A stretch of 64,000 nucleotides of DNA from Metabacillus rhizolycopersici. Lineage in GTDB: Bacteria > Bacillota > Bacilli > Bacillales > Bacillaceae. Shown here one piece after another: positions 35,313-45,409 of the stretch (the first letter of the stretch is position 1; every line of letters starts with the position of its first letter). Position numbers and translations under genes: made by a program. Location: the NCBI RefSeq assembly GCF_020075705.1, contig NZ_JAIQUM010000024.1:1-64000 (forward strand), in the 5' to 3' direction. A model generated the notes under the pieces. That model had not been told where the DNA came from and ran no database searches. It saw only the letters and a program-made list of their open reading frames with translations.

Positions 35313-35897
35313 CCAGTCGTCTCCTCTTTATTTGCTTGAAAATCCACTTTCAATTTATTTTAACCATGTTGAATCGTCTCTTAGGAGTGTTATGGGGAAT
35401 CAAAGATAAAAATGTCGTACTGTTAGTAACTTTATCATAATAATGATTTCCAAACTACTACTAGTAAATAGGTCCAAAATGGGCATCTTAATGACGAATA
35501 ATGAAGTGATCATCTATAAAATTTTTCAATACTATAAGTGGCTAGTTACAAAAAGTATGATGTAAGAATCGGGTCTTTTATGATAAAAAACGTATTTTAT
35601 TAGTTGAAAAACCTCGTTTTTGTATTAATTGGAAATGAAAGCTTCCCTTCTATTCTTTTTTACTATAAAAAATCCTAATGATTAATTATTGACGGAAACT
35701 TATAAATATGAAAAAATCATCATCAGTATTCACTGATGAACGATTTCTTTTTCTGAAAGTAATGTTATGTAAGGATAAGTGTTAAACATAAAATTTAATT
35801 GGAAAATTCAAAGGAGACATACATATATCCACTAAAAGAATGACTTATTCGGGATCGTGGAATAACTGTTTCGTTTAAATAGAAATTAGGAGCTGTA
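35313..35897. other. divergent intergenic region, LysR / aminotransferase
   Basis: No gene seen. A hairpin ATCATCAGT/ACTGATGAACGAT with A and T runs (35710-35756) resembles a terminator or attenuator. LysR binding sites (T-N11-A) are too loose to fix by eye. Confidence 0.4.
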
Positions 35898-37235
35898 ATG
35901 ATGAATAATTGGACGTTATTAAATGAAGAAGGCCTTTTAGCACCAACGATGGCGAAAGACTTTCCAAATCTACCAGTTGTAAAGGCGGAGGGCTTACATT
36001 ATATAGGAGTCGATGGTAGAAAATATTTAGATTTTACATCTGGAATCGCAACAGAAAATACGGGGCATAGACATCCTAAAGTGATTGCCGCTATTAAAGA
36101 TCAAGTTGATAGCTTGGTTCATGGGCCTATCGGGATTATTAATTATGAATCAATTCTTCAATTAGCAAAGAAATTAAAAGAGGTTTTACCAGATCCATTA
36201 GATTGCTTCTTCTTTGGGAATAGTGGAGCTGAAGCAATTGAAGGAGCGGTGAAGCTTGCTAGACATGTGACAAATAGACCTTATGTTGTTTCTTTTCTTG
36301 GTGGTTTTCATGGAAGAACGATGGGAGCATTAAGCTTAACGACTTCTAAAAGTAAATATAGAAGAAATTTACCTGTTGGGGCAAATATGACGTATCAATT
36401 GCCATATGCACAGATTACTGAGACACCTGAAGGGCTAGACCCAGAAGTATATTGGTCTGAGCATGTTGAAAAGGATTTTGAGCGATTATTTAATCATCAA
36501 GTAGCTCCAGAGGAAGTGGCAGCCGTCATATTAGAGCCTGTACTTGGTGAAGGCGGATATGTGATTCCTCCAAAGGCTTGGTTACAAAAAATTAGAGAAA
36601 TTTGTGATCGACACCAAATTTTATTGATTTTTGATGAGATTCAGACTGGTTTTGGACGAACTGGAGATTGGTTTGCTGCTAATCGATTTGGTGTGACTCC
36701 TGATATCATGGCGATTGCAAAGGGGATTGCTAGCGGATTACCACTTAGTGCAACAGTGGCATCAAGAGAGCTGATGGAGAAATGGACAGTAGGTAGTCAT
36801 AGTACAACCTTTGGCGGAAATCCTGTAGCATGTGCTGCTGGATGTGCAACGATGGATGTGTTAAAAGAGGAAGGCTTAGTTGAAAATGCCCGAGTTTTGG
36901 GTGAGTATGCATTGAATAAATTAATAGAAATCAAAGAGAAACATCAAGTAATTGGTATTGTACGAGGGATTGGATTGATGATCGGTATTGAAATTATTCA
37001 TCCAGTAACAGGTGAACCGAACGGAGAGGGATTAATGAAAATTCTTGAGAAGAGTCTTGAGAAGGGAGTCATTCTCTATTTAAGTGGTAATAAAGGTGAG
37101 GTTATTCGAATGATGCCGCCATTAAATGTGGATAAAGAACATTTGGATCAAGGAATTGCAATGCTTGATGAAGCAATAACAGAATTAGAATTAGAATTAG
37201 AATTAGAATTAGAATTAGGAATTGGAGACAAATAA
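35898..37235 (+). CDS. class-III PLP aminotransferase (GabT-like)
   Basis: 445 residues of the 4-aminobutyrate/ornithine aminotransferase family: the [16 protein letters not shown] stretch, [12 protein letters not shown] with the PLP-binding Asp, and the PLP lysine in [11 protein letters not shown]. Starts at an ATG-ATG pair. The C-terminus ends in a run of six EL dipeptides encoded by a GAATTA hexamer array, then GIGDK, which is not a normal part of the family. Together with the symporter four bases downstream it probably forms a take-up and catabolism unit for an omega-amino acid. Confidence 0.9.
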   Translation: MMNNWTLLNEEGLLAPTMAKDFPNLPVVKAEGLHYIGVDGRKYLDFTSGIATENTGHRHPKVIAAIKDQVDSLVHGPIGIINYESILQLAKKLKEVLPDPLDCFFFGNSGAEAIEGAVKLARHVTNRPYVVSFLGGFHGRTMGALSLTTSKSKYRRNLPVGANMTYQLPYAQITETPEGLDPEVYWSEHVEKDFERLFNHQVAPEEVAAVILEPVLGEGGYVIPPKAWLQKIREICDRHQILLIFDEIQTGFGRTGDWFAANRFGVTPDIMAIAKGIASGLPLSATVASRELMEKWTVGSHSTTFGGNPVACAAGCATMDVLKEEGLVENARVLGEYALNKLIEIKEKHQVIGIVRGIGLMIGIEIIHPVTGEPNGEGLMKILEKSLEKGVILYLSGNKGEVIRMMPPLNVDKEHLDQGIAMLDEAITELELELELELELGIGDK

Positions 37236-37239
37236 GTGA

Positions 37240-38646
37240 ATGAATATACTTGATACAGCTGTGCTTATCCTCTATTTTGGTGTGTTGATTATTGTGGGGA
37301 TAATTGGGATTAATAAAGCGAAGTCAGAAAAAGACTTTTTACTAGCTGGAAGTCGTATGGGTTACTTTACACATGTAGGTTGTTTAGCGGCTGTTATTAT
37401 TGGTGGGGCTGCGACAATGGGCTCAACAACATTAGGCTATGAGTTTGGTATTTCTGGTTTTTGGTTTGTAACGATGATGGGAATAGGAATTGCTAGTTTA
37501 GGTTTATTTCTTGTTAAAAAGATTACTGGATATGAGGTCTTCACAATCAGTCAGCTCCTTGGAAAACGCTATGGTGAAGGAACTCAGCTAATCAGTGCAA
37601 TTGTTACGGCCATTTATACTCTTATGATCGTTGTAACACAAGTAATTGGAATGGGGAGTGTTATACACGTTTTACTAGGTTGGTCTGTTTTAACATCGAT
37701 GCTTATTGGTGGGGGGATCGTTCTCTTTTATACGATTCTAGGAGGCATGTGGAGTATTACACTAACAGACATCATTCAATTTGTGGTCATGACTATTGGT
37801 GTATTTTTTATCATGTTCCCTTATAGCGTAAATAGTGTAGGCGGACTAGCTACTTTGTTCAATAGTGTACCAGACAGTCATCTTAGCTTAACAAATATTG
37901 GTTGGGATAAGATATTTCAATACTTTCTATTATATTTCTTTGGTTTAATGGTTTCTCAAGACATATGGCAGCGTGTATTTACTGCGAAAAACCAAAAGGT
38001 TATGAAAAGTAGTGCAGTATCAGCTGGTATCTATAGCTTTTTTTATGGTTTGGCACTAAGTATTGTGGGGATGTGCGCACTAATCGTTCTTCCGAATTTA
38101 GGCGATTCGCAATCTGCATTTACAAGCTTAGCATTAGCAATTTTACCACCAGGTATGTTAGGGCTAGTTTTAGCCGCTGTTTGTTCAGCATTAATGTCGA
38201 ACGCTTCAGGAGCATTATTTGCCTCTGCGACCTTAATCACGAATGATATCATCAAAGTTTACAGTAAAAAGGACATGAACGATAAAGATGTCATTCAAAC
38301 ATCTCGTATAGTAACTCTTGGATTAGGTATACTAGCTATCATTTTTTCTGCATGGATTCAAAACATTCTCGTGGCATTAGATATGGCTTATGCGATTTTA
38401 TCAGGGGCTATTTTTGTACCGCTAGTGGTTGGCTTGTTTTGGAAACGTACAACTAGTAAAGCAGCTTTTTCCGCAATTATTGCTAGTACGATTGTTATAT
38501 TTATTACCTTTATCATTTATGGAGTAACTTCTACGCTACCAATCATTTATGGTGTATTCACGGGATTAGTAGTCATTGTAGTCCTAACATTATTTGGTAC
38601 TTCAAAGGTTGAGATGAGTGATAGTGAAAATTCTTATATAAGTTGA
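37240..38646 (+). CDS. sodium:solute symporter (SSS family)
   Basis: 468 residues with about 13 membrane segments, the LeuT-like SSS fold: GSRMGYFTHVGCLAAVIIGGA near the N-terminus and DIIQFVVMTIGVFF, SALMSNASGALFASATLITND with the family's conserved Ser residues in helix 8. It imports a small organic solute with Na+. It begins 4 bases after the aminotransferase stop, so the same substrate path is likely, but the ligand is not known. Confidence 0.9.
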   Translation: MNILDTAVLILYFGVLIIVGIIGINKAKSEKDFLLAGSRMGYFTHVGCLAAVIIGGAATMGSTTLGYEFGISGFWFVTMMGIGIASLGLFLVKKITGYEVFTISQLLGKRYGEGTQLISAIVTAIYTLMIVVTQVIGMGSVIHVLLGWSVLTSMLIGGGIVLFYTILGGMWSITLTDIIQFVVMTIGVFFIMFPYSVNSVGGLATLFNSVPDSHLSLTNIGWDKIFQYFLLYFFGLMVSQDIWQRVFTAKNQKVMKSSAVSAGIYSFFYGLALSIVGMCALIVLPNLGDSQSAFTSLALAILPPGMLGLVLAAVCSALMSNASGALFASATLITNDIIKVYSKKDMNDKDVIQTSRIVTLGLGILAIIFSAWIQNILVALDMAYAILSGAIFVPLVVGLFWKRTTSKAAFSAIIASTIVIFITFIIYGVTSTLPIIYGVFTGLVVIVVLTLFGTSKVEMSDSENSYIS

Positions 38647-38764
38647 AAATATTTCTTCAAAAATAGAACTGTTCACTACCTGTGAGAAGGCATTAATGCA
38701 TAAAGGCTTGTCTCATGTCATTCAATTTGTTAGGCAAAAGCCGCTTAAATAAAACGGGTTGCCC

Positions 38765-38794
38765 TGAAAATCCCTTGATATATAAGGATTTTCA
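38765..38794. repeat. right-end palindrome of the second element
   Basis: TGAAAATCC and GGATTTTCA surround CTTGATATATAA. Compared with 32698-32727 both arms changed together (TGC/GCA to TGA/TCA). Confidence 0.65.
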
Positions 38795-38829
38795 GATACT
38801 GTCGTTAACTATAATTAATACAAGGCTCG

Positions 38830-38874
38830 TCCTGACAGGGATGGGGTCGGGGGTTCGAATCCCTCACAGGTCAT
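38830..38874 (+). other. degraded third copy of the tRNA-Val 3' end (attR-like)
   Basis: TCCTGACAGGGATGGGGTCG then GGGTTCGAATCCCTCACAGG: one deletion and two substitutions relative to the tRNA gene. It is preceded, like the copy at 32773, by ACAAGGCTCG and the palindrome. This suggests an older element behind the first one. Confidence 0.75.
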
Positions 38875-39060
38875 TCATGTTAAAGAGTCTTAATTCCTTG
38901 TATTATAAGGGGTTAAGGCTTTTTCTATTTTTGTTTTAATGTGTGCATTCTAGTTTTAGTCATAAAAAACTGCACTTCCAATGGTCTAGATTTTGTCTAA
39001 CTATTGGGGTGCAGTTCAATCATTGAATTTGAGGGCTTTCTGTTTGAGTCCGAGTATGTT

Positions 39061-40284
39061 TTATTTTCCTAATGTCCGCGCTATCACCGCGCCAAATATA
39101 AGTGCCCATACCGGAGCGCTAATATGTAGGAAGGACACATTTGATAGGGCGATAATAAAAGCGGCTAATGCACTCAATTGATATTTATTTCCGGAAAACC
39201 CCATCTGTAAGCTGGATTGCAGAGATCCAATCAGAGCAAAACCAGCAAGCAGAGAGACAAACGCCTGTGGGAGGGATTGAATGAACGGAACGATCTTCCA
39301 AGCAAAAATCCCGAATAACAAAGTGATGAAGCCTGATACGAGGGAAGCTACATATCGCTTAGATTTCGGGCCTGAATCTTGACCGGCGCAAATGGTGGTC
39401 ATCATGCCGGCGATATTTGCGCTTTGCCCCCCAAAGAAAGCAGCCATGATCGAAAAAACTCCGCTAACTGAGATGATTTTGCGAATGGGTGGTTCAAAAT
39501 GGGAACTTTCCAAAGCTCCTATTCCCGGTGCTGCATCATTACTCAGGATCAGCATAGAAAGAGGAAGAGCCAGTGTTAGCAGCCCAATCCACGTGAATTC
39601 CGGAGTTTGTAAAGAAGGAAAGGAAAAAGCGAGTTCCTTGGATATTATGTTCAAGTCCTGCGTCCAAAACAAGACAAGGAAAGCAACGACTACAGCGACC
39701 ATAACGGGTGGGAAACGCCTACTATACTTTGTGGAAATAAAAAAACTGATTAGAGCCGCTCCTCCAACCAAGGGTATTTCTTTTACCGAGGGTACAAGCC
39801 GCACAACATAACTAGTCACCAACCCGGCCAGCATCGCCGCAATCACTTCCTTTGGAACCCATTTAATGATTTTGGTGAAAAGACCGGATATGCCGATGAG
39901 AAAAATGAATAAACCCGACATGACGTATCCACCAATCAACTGTGGATAAGTAAATTGAGAAGTAACTGTTGCTAAAAAAGCTACTCCAGTAATCGAATGT
40001 CCTCCGGTAACCGGAATTCGGCATAGCAATGGCATGACAATACCGAAGAGGCCGCCAAAAAAATAGACAGCGAACATCCAGTTGATGGTCTGATGAGCTG
40101 TAAAACCACCGGAAGCGGCTGCTTCTAAAATAATGATCGCTGGCCCTGTCATGATAAGAGTGCTGGAAATTAGTCCGGAAGATACGTTCTTGCTTGTTAC
40201 GTTTTGGAAAAAATGAGTTTTTCTCCATTCTTCTCCTGAGTTGAAATCTCTTGCTCTTGCTGAATATTTATCTAGTAACCCCAT
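39061..40284 (-). CDS. BenE-family membrane transporter (benzoate-type)
   Basis: 407 residues from the ATG at 40284, which has AGGAG 8 bases upstream; an ATG 45 bases earlier has none. About 12 membrane segments. GGHSITGVAFLATVTSQ and AAFFGGQSANIAGMMTTICAG agree with the BenE/nucleobase-transporter fold, whose known members take up benzoate with H+. The gene is visibly richer in G+C than its neighbours, a sign of separate origin. No benzoate catabolic gene lies nearby, so the substrate is uncertain. Confidence 0.75.
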   Translation of the reverse strand: MGLLDKYSARARDFNSGEEWRKTHFFQNVTSKNVSSGLISSTLIMTGPAIIILEAAASGGFTAHQTINWMFAVYFFGGLFGIVMPLLCRIPVTGGHSITGVAFLATVTSQFTYPQLIGGYVMSGLFIFLIGISGLFTKIIKWVPKEVIAAMLAGLVTSYVVRLVPSVKEIPLVGGAALISFFISTKYSRRFPPVMVAVVVAFLVLFWTQDLNIISKELAFSFPSLQTPEFTWIGLLTLALPLSMLILSNDAAPGIGALESSHFEPPIRKIISVSGVFSIMAAFFGGQSANIAGMMTTICAGQDSGPKSKRYVASLVSGFITLLFGIFAWKIVPFIQSLPQAFVSLLAGFALIGSLQSSLQMGFSGNKYQLSALAAFIIALSNVSFLHISAPVWALIFGAVIARTLGK

Positions 40285-40661
40285 CTGAGTGACTCCTGCC
40301 TTTCTCTCTTGTTGGTCAATATTAATCATTAGGACATGAGTGGAAAATTGTAGAGTAATTCCACTTTTAAATGGAAATAGCTGTTATCAGACACCTAATA
40401 ATAATATTTGTTACGATTATAACAGGAACATCATGCATGTATAGACCTATTTTATATGTCAGGAAATCGTCACATTTTCTCGATTAATCTTTTTTTCAGT
40501 ATTAGTCAGGTTCTATCTAGTGTTTTGTGGGTGCATGGAATTCTATTAGGTAAGTGGATGGTTGAAATATACTATAATTGGATGGTTATTTTTCAGAGAA
40601 ACTCTTTATTATTAGGAGAGAAAGACAATAAATATTAATTTTTGAAACCTCAAAAACGTAT

Positions 40662-40691
40662 AACCCCGTTCTGAGTAAGGACGGGGTTAAA
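40662..40691. terminator. hairpin, possible terminator
   Basis: AACCCCGT and ACGGGGTT stem with A-rich flank; weak T run. Confidence 0.4.
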
Positions 40692-40794
40692 ATAAAGTTG
40701 TTTTAATTTTTGTTGAAGAATACTTCAATGCACATAAAAAATAACAATAAAGTCATCTAAATCAAGTGTTTATAGCTATAGGTAAGCTTTTGAT

Positions 40795-40861
40795 ATTATC
40801 TCCAGCCTTTCCCCCATTTCACACCGTACAGGCGAGTTTCCCCGCATACGGCGTTCCAACT
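40795..40861 (-). mobile_element. group II intron fragment
   Basis: On the minus strand the sequence runs CGCCGTATGCGGGGAAACTC, GCCTGTACGGTGTGAA, GGGGGAAAGGCTGGAGA. The CGTATGCGGGG...TGTACGG hairpin is the conserved part found just upstream of the reverse-transcriptase gene in many bacterial group II introns. No reverse transcriptase or domains V-VI are found nearby. Confidence 0.55.
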
Positions 40862-41034
40862 AATCCAATTCATTCAGTCTTCTTTTTAAGCTTTGAGTCT
40901 ATAAGACTTCCATTTCAATCCAATTCGTTCTATCATAATTAATGAAAAGTAATAATGTTTGTTTAACCATCATTAACAGGTAGTAAAAGCCCTATTGATG
41001 CACTTAATACGAAAGAGAGTCAGGTAGTGTCGAG

Positions 41035-41676
41035 ATGGAAATTTTATTTGTTATTGTCTTAAATGTCATTTTACCAGTTTTTCTTTTAATTGGAGTTGGT
41101 GCTTTTCTTCATCGGAAATTTATATTTGATATGAATACACTATCTAAATTAACGACTTATTTGTTTTTACCGACGATGAGCTTTGTTAATATCTATCAAA
41201 GTAGTATAGATGGAGATACATTTTTTCAAATTATTGGCTTCTTAATGATCCAAGGTCTATGCTTAATGGGAATAAGTGCTGGGATTGCCAAACTAGGAAA
41301 ATTTGATAAAGGACTTTCAGCCACTTTTAAAAATAGTATTGTTTTGGAAAATTCAGGGAATTTTGGTTTGCCAGTCAGTCAGCTTGTCTTTCAAGGGAAT
41401 CCACTCGGGTTATCAGTTCAAGTAGTCGTTTTACTCTTTCAAAATCTTCTTACTTATACATATGGATTAATGAATTCTGTGTCTGTGAACACGGGTGGTT
41501 TAAAAGCAGTAAAAGAATTCCTGAAAAACCCGATCATTTATGCACTGCTTTTAGGGATGGTTTTTAATTCACTTTCGGTAAAGATTCCTTTCTTTCTATG
41601 GAGCCCCATCGAAAATCTATCAAGCGCCTTTCTTGCAATGGCATTAATTACACTTGGTGCACAAAGTGCTGGGTAA
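41035..41676 (+). pseudogene. AEC-family (auxin efflux carrier) permease, truncated
   Basis: 213 residues against about 300-320 for the family. The N-terminal half is normal (LNVILPVFLLIGVGAFLHRK, FLPTMSFVNIYQS) and the centre has NSGNFGLPVSQLVFQ. The frame ends at ALITLGAQSAG where the second set of membrane segments should continue. The following sequence holds transposon-like debris, so the 3' end was probably lost by insertion or deletion. Confidence 0.75.
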
Positions 41677-42405
41677 GGCACTATTTAAGCGCTCAATTAA
41701 TGATAGAACATAACTTCGATACGAATTTCTTTGTTTTTTCATAACGACAACATAATCGGCTTTCGTCCTGGCAAAAGTAATAGAAGCTATTAACTTAGCA
41801 TTATCCGATAAATTCTTTTTCTAGTTATTAATTGGACGACATATCTATCTATGAGTTAGTTTTTCTTCTAATGGACTATTAGTTCCCTCAATGATTGGTA
41901 GATAAAGTAAGGCGTTGTTAAGCATGGTAGTTATTAATAACTTTAAAGATCTCCATTAATTCACCTTAACCATTGATAAATTCCTCTGAATAGGAATATA
42001 TGTTCTATTTCTCTGTGAGAAGAAAGCCAAAACTAAAAATATTCGTCTTGGCTTTCTTCTTAGATTGCGCATTTGTTAGTGTTTTTTAACTGTTGCTTTA
42101 ACTGGTTTTTAAGCTCCTTAGTAGCACGTTTACGGTTATATACAACCTCTTCTTTACCAGAAATTAATGATTTAAGCGAGAGAAGATTGTCTTCTTTATC
42201 TTGAAAGTAAGCAGAGTGTTTATAAAACTCACGTTAAGAGTATGTAACAAAACGGAAAATTCGTTTAACAGTTGATGATTGAATCAATTTCATAAATTGA
42301 ACCCTGAGAGTCTTAAGGGTTTTGAGCCAAAAAAAAGAGTACCTCCCCAAATTGTCGAAATGAAGTAAGTACCAAATCAACTCTACGACTGGAGGAAGAC
42401 TCCCT
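41677..42405. other. debris region between the AEC gene and a transposase relic
   Basis: The minus strand reads stretches such as SDNAKLIASITFARTKADYV (about 41740-41830), which look like a decayed transposase, and 42065-42233 reads a Lys-rich C-terminal scrap. A hairpin AAGAAAGCCAA/TTGGCTTTCTT (about 42024-42060) is a good bidirectional terminator. No intact gene. Confidence 0.4.
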
Positions 42406-43087
42406 ATGATTGTTTTACGACAAGGAAGCCTATTTTCCCTGCAACAGTTATATGAATTAGAAGCCATCCGAAGATTTGAAGCTATTTTTTCAACTATCGA
42501 CATCGATCCAATCTTTGCCTTGGTAATGAAAAAATCATGTTTTAGCAGACCTGTTGAGCTTACCTCTGCTGCTATAATTTACTCCTTGGTTGTCAGAAAC
42601 TCAGAACGAATTCCATTCATTAGGGATTTAGTAAAGCGATTAAAGAATGATATGATTTTCCGTCTTGACTGCGGTTTTTTGGTATCTGATTCCGTGCCGT
42701 CAGAAGCTGCTTATTCAAGATGATACTGCTTCCCTTGATGCGACTCACTTTGAAGCTCGGAATCAAGCACCCCAAAAAGAGGAAAACCTAAAACGGAACT
42801 CAAGAAGCGTGGCCGCAAATCAAAGGAAGAACGGGAAAAATGGTTAATTGAAAAAGCTGAAAGCGAAGCCAACCTTCCTCTTTTTGAAAAGAAAGAGGCC
42901 CACTACGGATCTTAGACAATATACAGCTCTAGCTCGGGGGCAAAAAGTTTGGAAGACAATATTTAAACGCTTTACCGCTGTCAAACATGTCAAAGTTCAT
43001 TTTGACCTAGTAACCTTAGTTTATACTGCTTCCAAATTAGCTACAGACCGTATCAATGCCTTGTTAAATCAACAACAAGTTGCTTAA
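42406..43087 (+). pseudogene. transposase relic, IS1182-like, frameshifted and shortened
   Basis: Three consecutive frames together give an N-terminal part (SLFSLQQLYELEAIRRFEAI, LVVRNSERIPFIRDLVKRL), a middle scrap with DATHFEARNQAPQKEE, and a C-terminal scrap with DLRQYTALARGQKVWK and KVHFDLVTLVYTASKLATDR. The DDE domain is largely missing. The C-terminal motif is shared with the relic at 15735-16352, so both come from one transposase family but from different copies. Confidence 0.8.
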
Positions 43088-43167
43088 ATATTAAATGTTT
43101 TATTAAGGGCAAATTCTGTAGGTCTTTGTTTCTTTAAAATATGGAATAATGAAATTGATTCAATTAT

Positions 43168-43440
43168 CTATTTTTTCTTTTTTTTGATCATTTCACGAAG
43201 AGTCGTGTTCATTGCATCTTCTATTTCTTCAGCTTGTTTTACATTCTTATTTTTCCCTTTAACAAACTCGTCAACTTGTTCTTGAAGATCCATTACTACC
43301 TTCTTAATTTGTGACTTTTGCTCATCTGATAAGTTTATTCTATTTTCTTTCGTGACACCATTTTTTTTGAGAATATCCTGAACAAACAGCTGTACTATAG
43401 AAGAAGAGGTTTCTTGTAGGTTTTTCTTTTTATTAGCCAT
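43168..43440 (-). CDS. CotW-like spore coat accessory protein (90 aa)
   Basis: ATG behind AGTGAGGTG. A small Lys-rich protein with predicted helices: SSSIVQLFVQDILKKNGV followed by LSDEQKSQIKKVVMDLQEQV and a KKKKK tail. It lies 179 bases downstream of the CotX-like gene on the same strand; in B. subtilis cotW stands beside cotX. Position and size support CotW, but similarity is not proven. Confidence 0.5.
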   Translation of the reverse strand: MANKKKNLQETSSSIVQLFVQDILKKNGVTKENRINLSDEQKSQIKKVVMDLQEQVDEFVKGKNKNVKQAEEIEDAMNTTLREMIKKKKK

Positions 43441-43572
43441 TTTTTCACCTCACTTTATTAGTGGTATTGGGAAGAATAACTTCTCTAAAAGTTCTATCCA
43501 GTATCTTAATTCTACAAACAATAATCGGTTATATATAGCATAGGTAGATATAGTTCCCCTTTACCAGCATTA

Positions 43573-43612
43573 AAGAGGCTGTCTAAAAGTTAATACTTTT
43601 AGGACATCCTCC
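43573..43612. terminator. hairpin terminator behind the CotX-like gene
   Basis: GTCTAAAAGT and ACTTTTAGGAC pairing with outer GAGG/CCTC, between the two coat genes. Confidence 0.6.
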
Positions 43613-43619
43613 TCTAGTA

Positions 43620-44027
43620 TTAAAAAATGTCGATGTTAACAATTAATGCTACTAGGATTTGTAAAAGAAGCTGGAGAGAGATCGCTACATCAGTATCAGT
43701 AGTTGCAACAGATACTTCGGTTGAGTTTTCGATGATGAGATGTTGTTTGTTTATTTGCTTCATGTCAGCTTGTTGTAATAATTGTTGTGTTACTTGCTCA
43801 GCACGATTATTGTCAGCGATCGTTAAGTTGATAACAAGAGCAATAGCAACTTGAAGTGCAACTTGAAGAGAAACTGCTATTTGTGTGTCAGTAGTTGAAA
43901 CGGTAATGTTACTAGAATCTCTAACAATAATTGTCTCAGATGAGATTTGTTCCATCTCACTTACCTGGTCTGCATATTGTTGTACAGTTGCATTGGATCT
44001 AGTCCAATTATATGGTTTTGCTTTCAT
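43620..44027 (-). CDS. cotX: spore coat protein X/V (CotX-like)
   Basis: 135 residues with two copies of the CotX/CotV domain: IIVRDSSNITVSTTDTQIAV followed by SLQVALQVAIALVINLTIAD, then LIIENSTEVSVATTDTDVAI followed by SLQLLLQILVALIVNIDIF. This protein is part of the insoluble outer coat of Bacillus spores and is made late in the mother cell. ATG after GAAAGGAGG. No sigma-K promoter could be fixed with certainty. Confidence 0.88.
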   Translation of the reverse strand: MKAKPYNWTRSNATVQQYADQVSEMEQISSETIIVRDSSNITVSTTDTQIAVSLQVALQVAIALVINLTIADNNRAEQVTQQLLQQADMKQINKQHLIIENSTEVSVATTDTDVAISLQLLLQILVALIVNIDIF

Positions 44028-44397
44028 TGATTATACCTCCTTTCAATGTAATATATGAATGAAACTCTATTTTTGTATAGGACAAACATTCTAGTAAAAA
44101 ACTCTATTTTTGTATAGGAGAAACATTCTAGTAATCAACTTTATTCTTTATTCCTTTTCCCTACATTCAAGAGGATTACATTCGAGAATTCTATTTAATT
44201 AAGAAACAGGCACGTTTATATAAACGGTTTAACATCTTATTAGCTGTTAATCCGTAATGAGCTGAAAACAAAGAATGAAATTTCATTATTAGGATAAATC
44301 ATATATAAAACAAAACGATAATCTCACACTAAATTGGTTAACAAATAATGAAAAGGGTTTGGAGAATCTAAAAGCTTTTTCATCTTCTTTATTGACA

Positions 44398-44620
44398 GTC
44401 AATCCTCAATATAGTTTTTAAAAAGTACTTTGTTCGGCTCTATATAAGTTCCTTGAATCATTTTAGTCTCAATTTTTCTTAATTCCTCAGTATCTTCCTT
44501 TTTCGATTTAAAGCCTCGTCCTTTTTGTCTTCTTTCACCATACTCATTCTTATAATCGAGCACAATACTATGTTCCTCTAGTTTTAGCCCAATAAACGGA
44601 CATACAGTAACTCTAGTTAT
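44398..44620 (-). pseudogene. N-terminal scrap of a tyrosine integrase
   Basis: The minus strand reads VLDYKNEYGERRQKGRGFKS, KKEDTEELRKIE, QGTYIEPNKVLFKNYIED before a stop. This matches the arm-binding domain of the integrase at 13549 (GTYIEPSKMTLNEFLD and KRGFKTKKEAQ) at many positions, but no catalytic domain remains. A trace of another integrated element. Confidence 0.75.
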
Positions 44621-44711
44621 ATTTTTTTATTTTTTGAATTGACAGTTAATTTCACACTCTTTAGGACAAGATATTGAGATATATAAGGGTTCGAAATCAT
44701 CATATTAGAAA

Positions 44712-44755
44712 GGCTGAAATCCTTGTTATACTGGGGGATTCAGCCCTTTTTAGGT
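44712..44755 (+). terminator. hairpin terminator
   Basis: GGCTGAAATCC and GGATTCAGCC arms followed by CTTTTT. Confidence 0.6.
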
Positions 44756-44826
44756 ACTGGTACTTTTGTTTACATTGGAACTAAAGACTCCTCTTTTTAC
44801 AAAGGGTATTCAGATCGCATACGAAT

Positions 44827-44970
44827 TTAGTAGAGAACACGCCATAAATAAAAAGTCGCGTAGGCTTCCCAGTTCTTCCATGAAATTGATAATTGCAATA
44901 CCTCCTCTTTTGTAGGCTTTCTGTTCATATTCCTAACATAACTAATTTTGTTATCTTGCTCTTTCACTCC
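44827..44970 (-). pseudogene. C-terminal scrap of AlkA-type 3-methyladenine DNA glycosylase
   Basis: The last 47 residues read GVKEQDNKISYVRNMNRKPT, KEEVLQLSISWKNWEAYATF, YLWRVL. The pattern W-x-x-W/Y-x-(S/A)YATFYLWR is the family C-terminus of AlkA. The catalytic HhH-GPD part is missing. It stands next to adaA and ogt, where Bacillus often has an alkA gene. Confidence 0.65.
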
Positions 44971-45042
44971 AAAAGTATTATGTTTTCGTTTTGATGAGGT
45001 ATAGTGTTTTGTATCAAGAATGCTGATGTGGAGGAGATGAAA

Positions 45043-45371
45043 ATGGTCCAAGATATACGAGAACGTGTAAAAAGCTTAGATTGGGGGTTAATTAAAAACG
45101 AATTAGATGAGCAAGGATACCACTATTAACGAAAGAGGAATGTGAATCCTTTATTAAGCTTTACAGTGAGGAAGAATCATACAGAACGACAATCAATATG
45201 ACAAGATATCGCTTTGGAAATGGGGAGTACAAATATTTCCCTTATTCACCACCTGAAATTTTCCAAAGTTTAAGAGAATCTTTTTATCCAGAGTTGGAGA
45301 AAACGGCAAATCGATGGTTGGGTTATTTCTTTCACTATCTTGCTCTTTCATCTTTGAAATCAAACAATTAG
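45043..45371 (+). pseudogene. 2OG-Fe(II) oxygenase gene, frameshifted and truncated
   Basis: ATG at 45043 after GGAGGAG. The frame breaks at a TAA (45127) where one base seems lost in GGATACCACTATTAACG; the next frame resumes LLTKEECESFIKLYSEEESY and RTTINMTRYRFGNGEYKYFP up to about 45330. The N-terminal part of a small dioxygenase found with ada genes in Bacilli is recognisable; the iron-binding HxD...H part is missing. Confidence 0.65.
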
Positions 45372-45409
45372 ACGGTATAGGGATTATAATGAAAGGAGAG
45401 GTAAGATAA

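Noticed and set aside
39392..39811. 139-aa plus-strand frame opposite the BenE-like gene
   Set aside because: Shadow of the membrane protein gene on the other strand, with no start signal.
40456..40638. 60-aa frame after the BenE-like gene
   Set aside because: No ribosome binding site, composition of random A/T-rich sequence, no motif.
44971..45051. N-terminal extension of the AlkA-like frame
   Set aside because: The first 27 residues (MDHFHLLHISIL...) do not fit the family and overlap the promoter region of the oxygenase relic; only the last 47 residues are meaningful.
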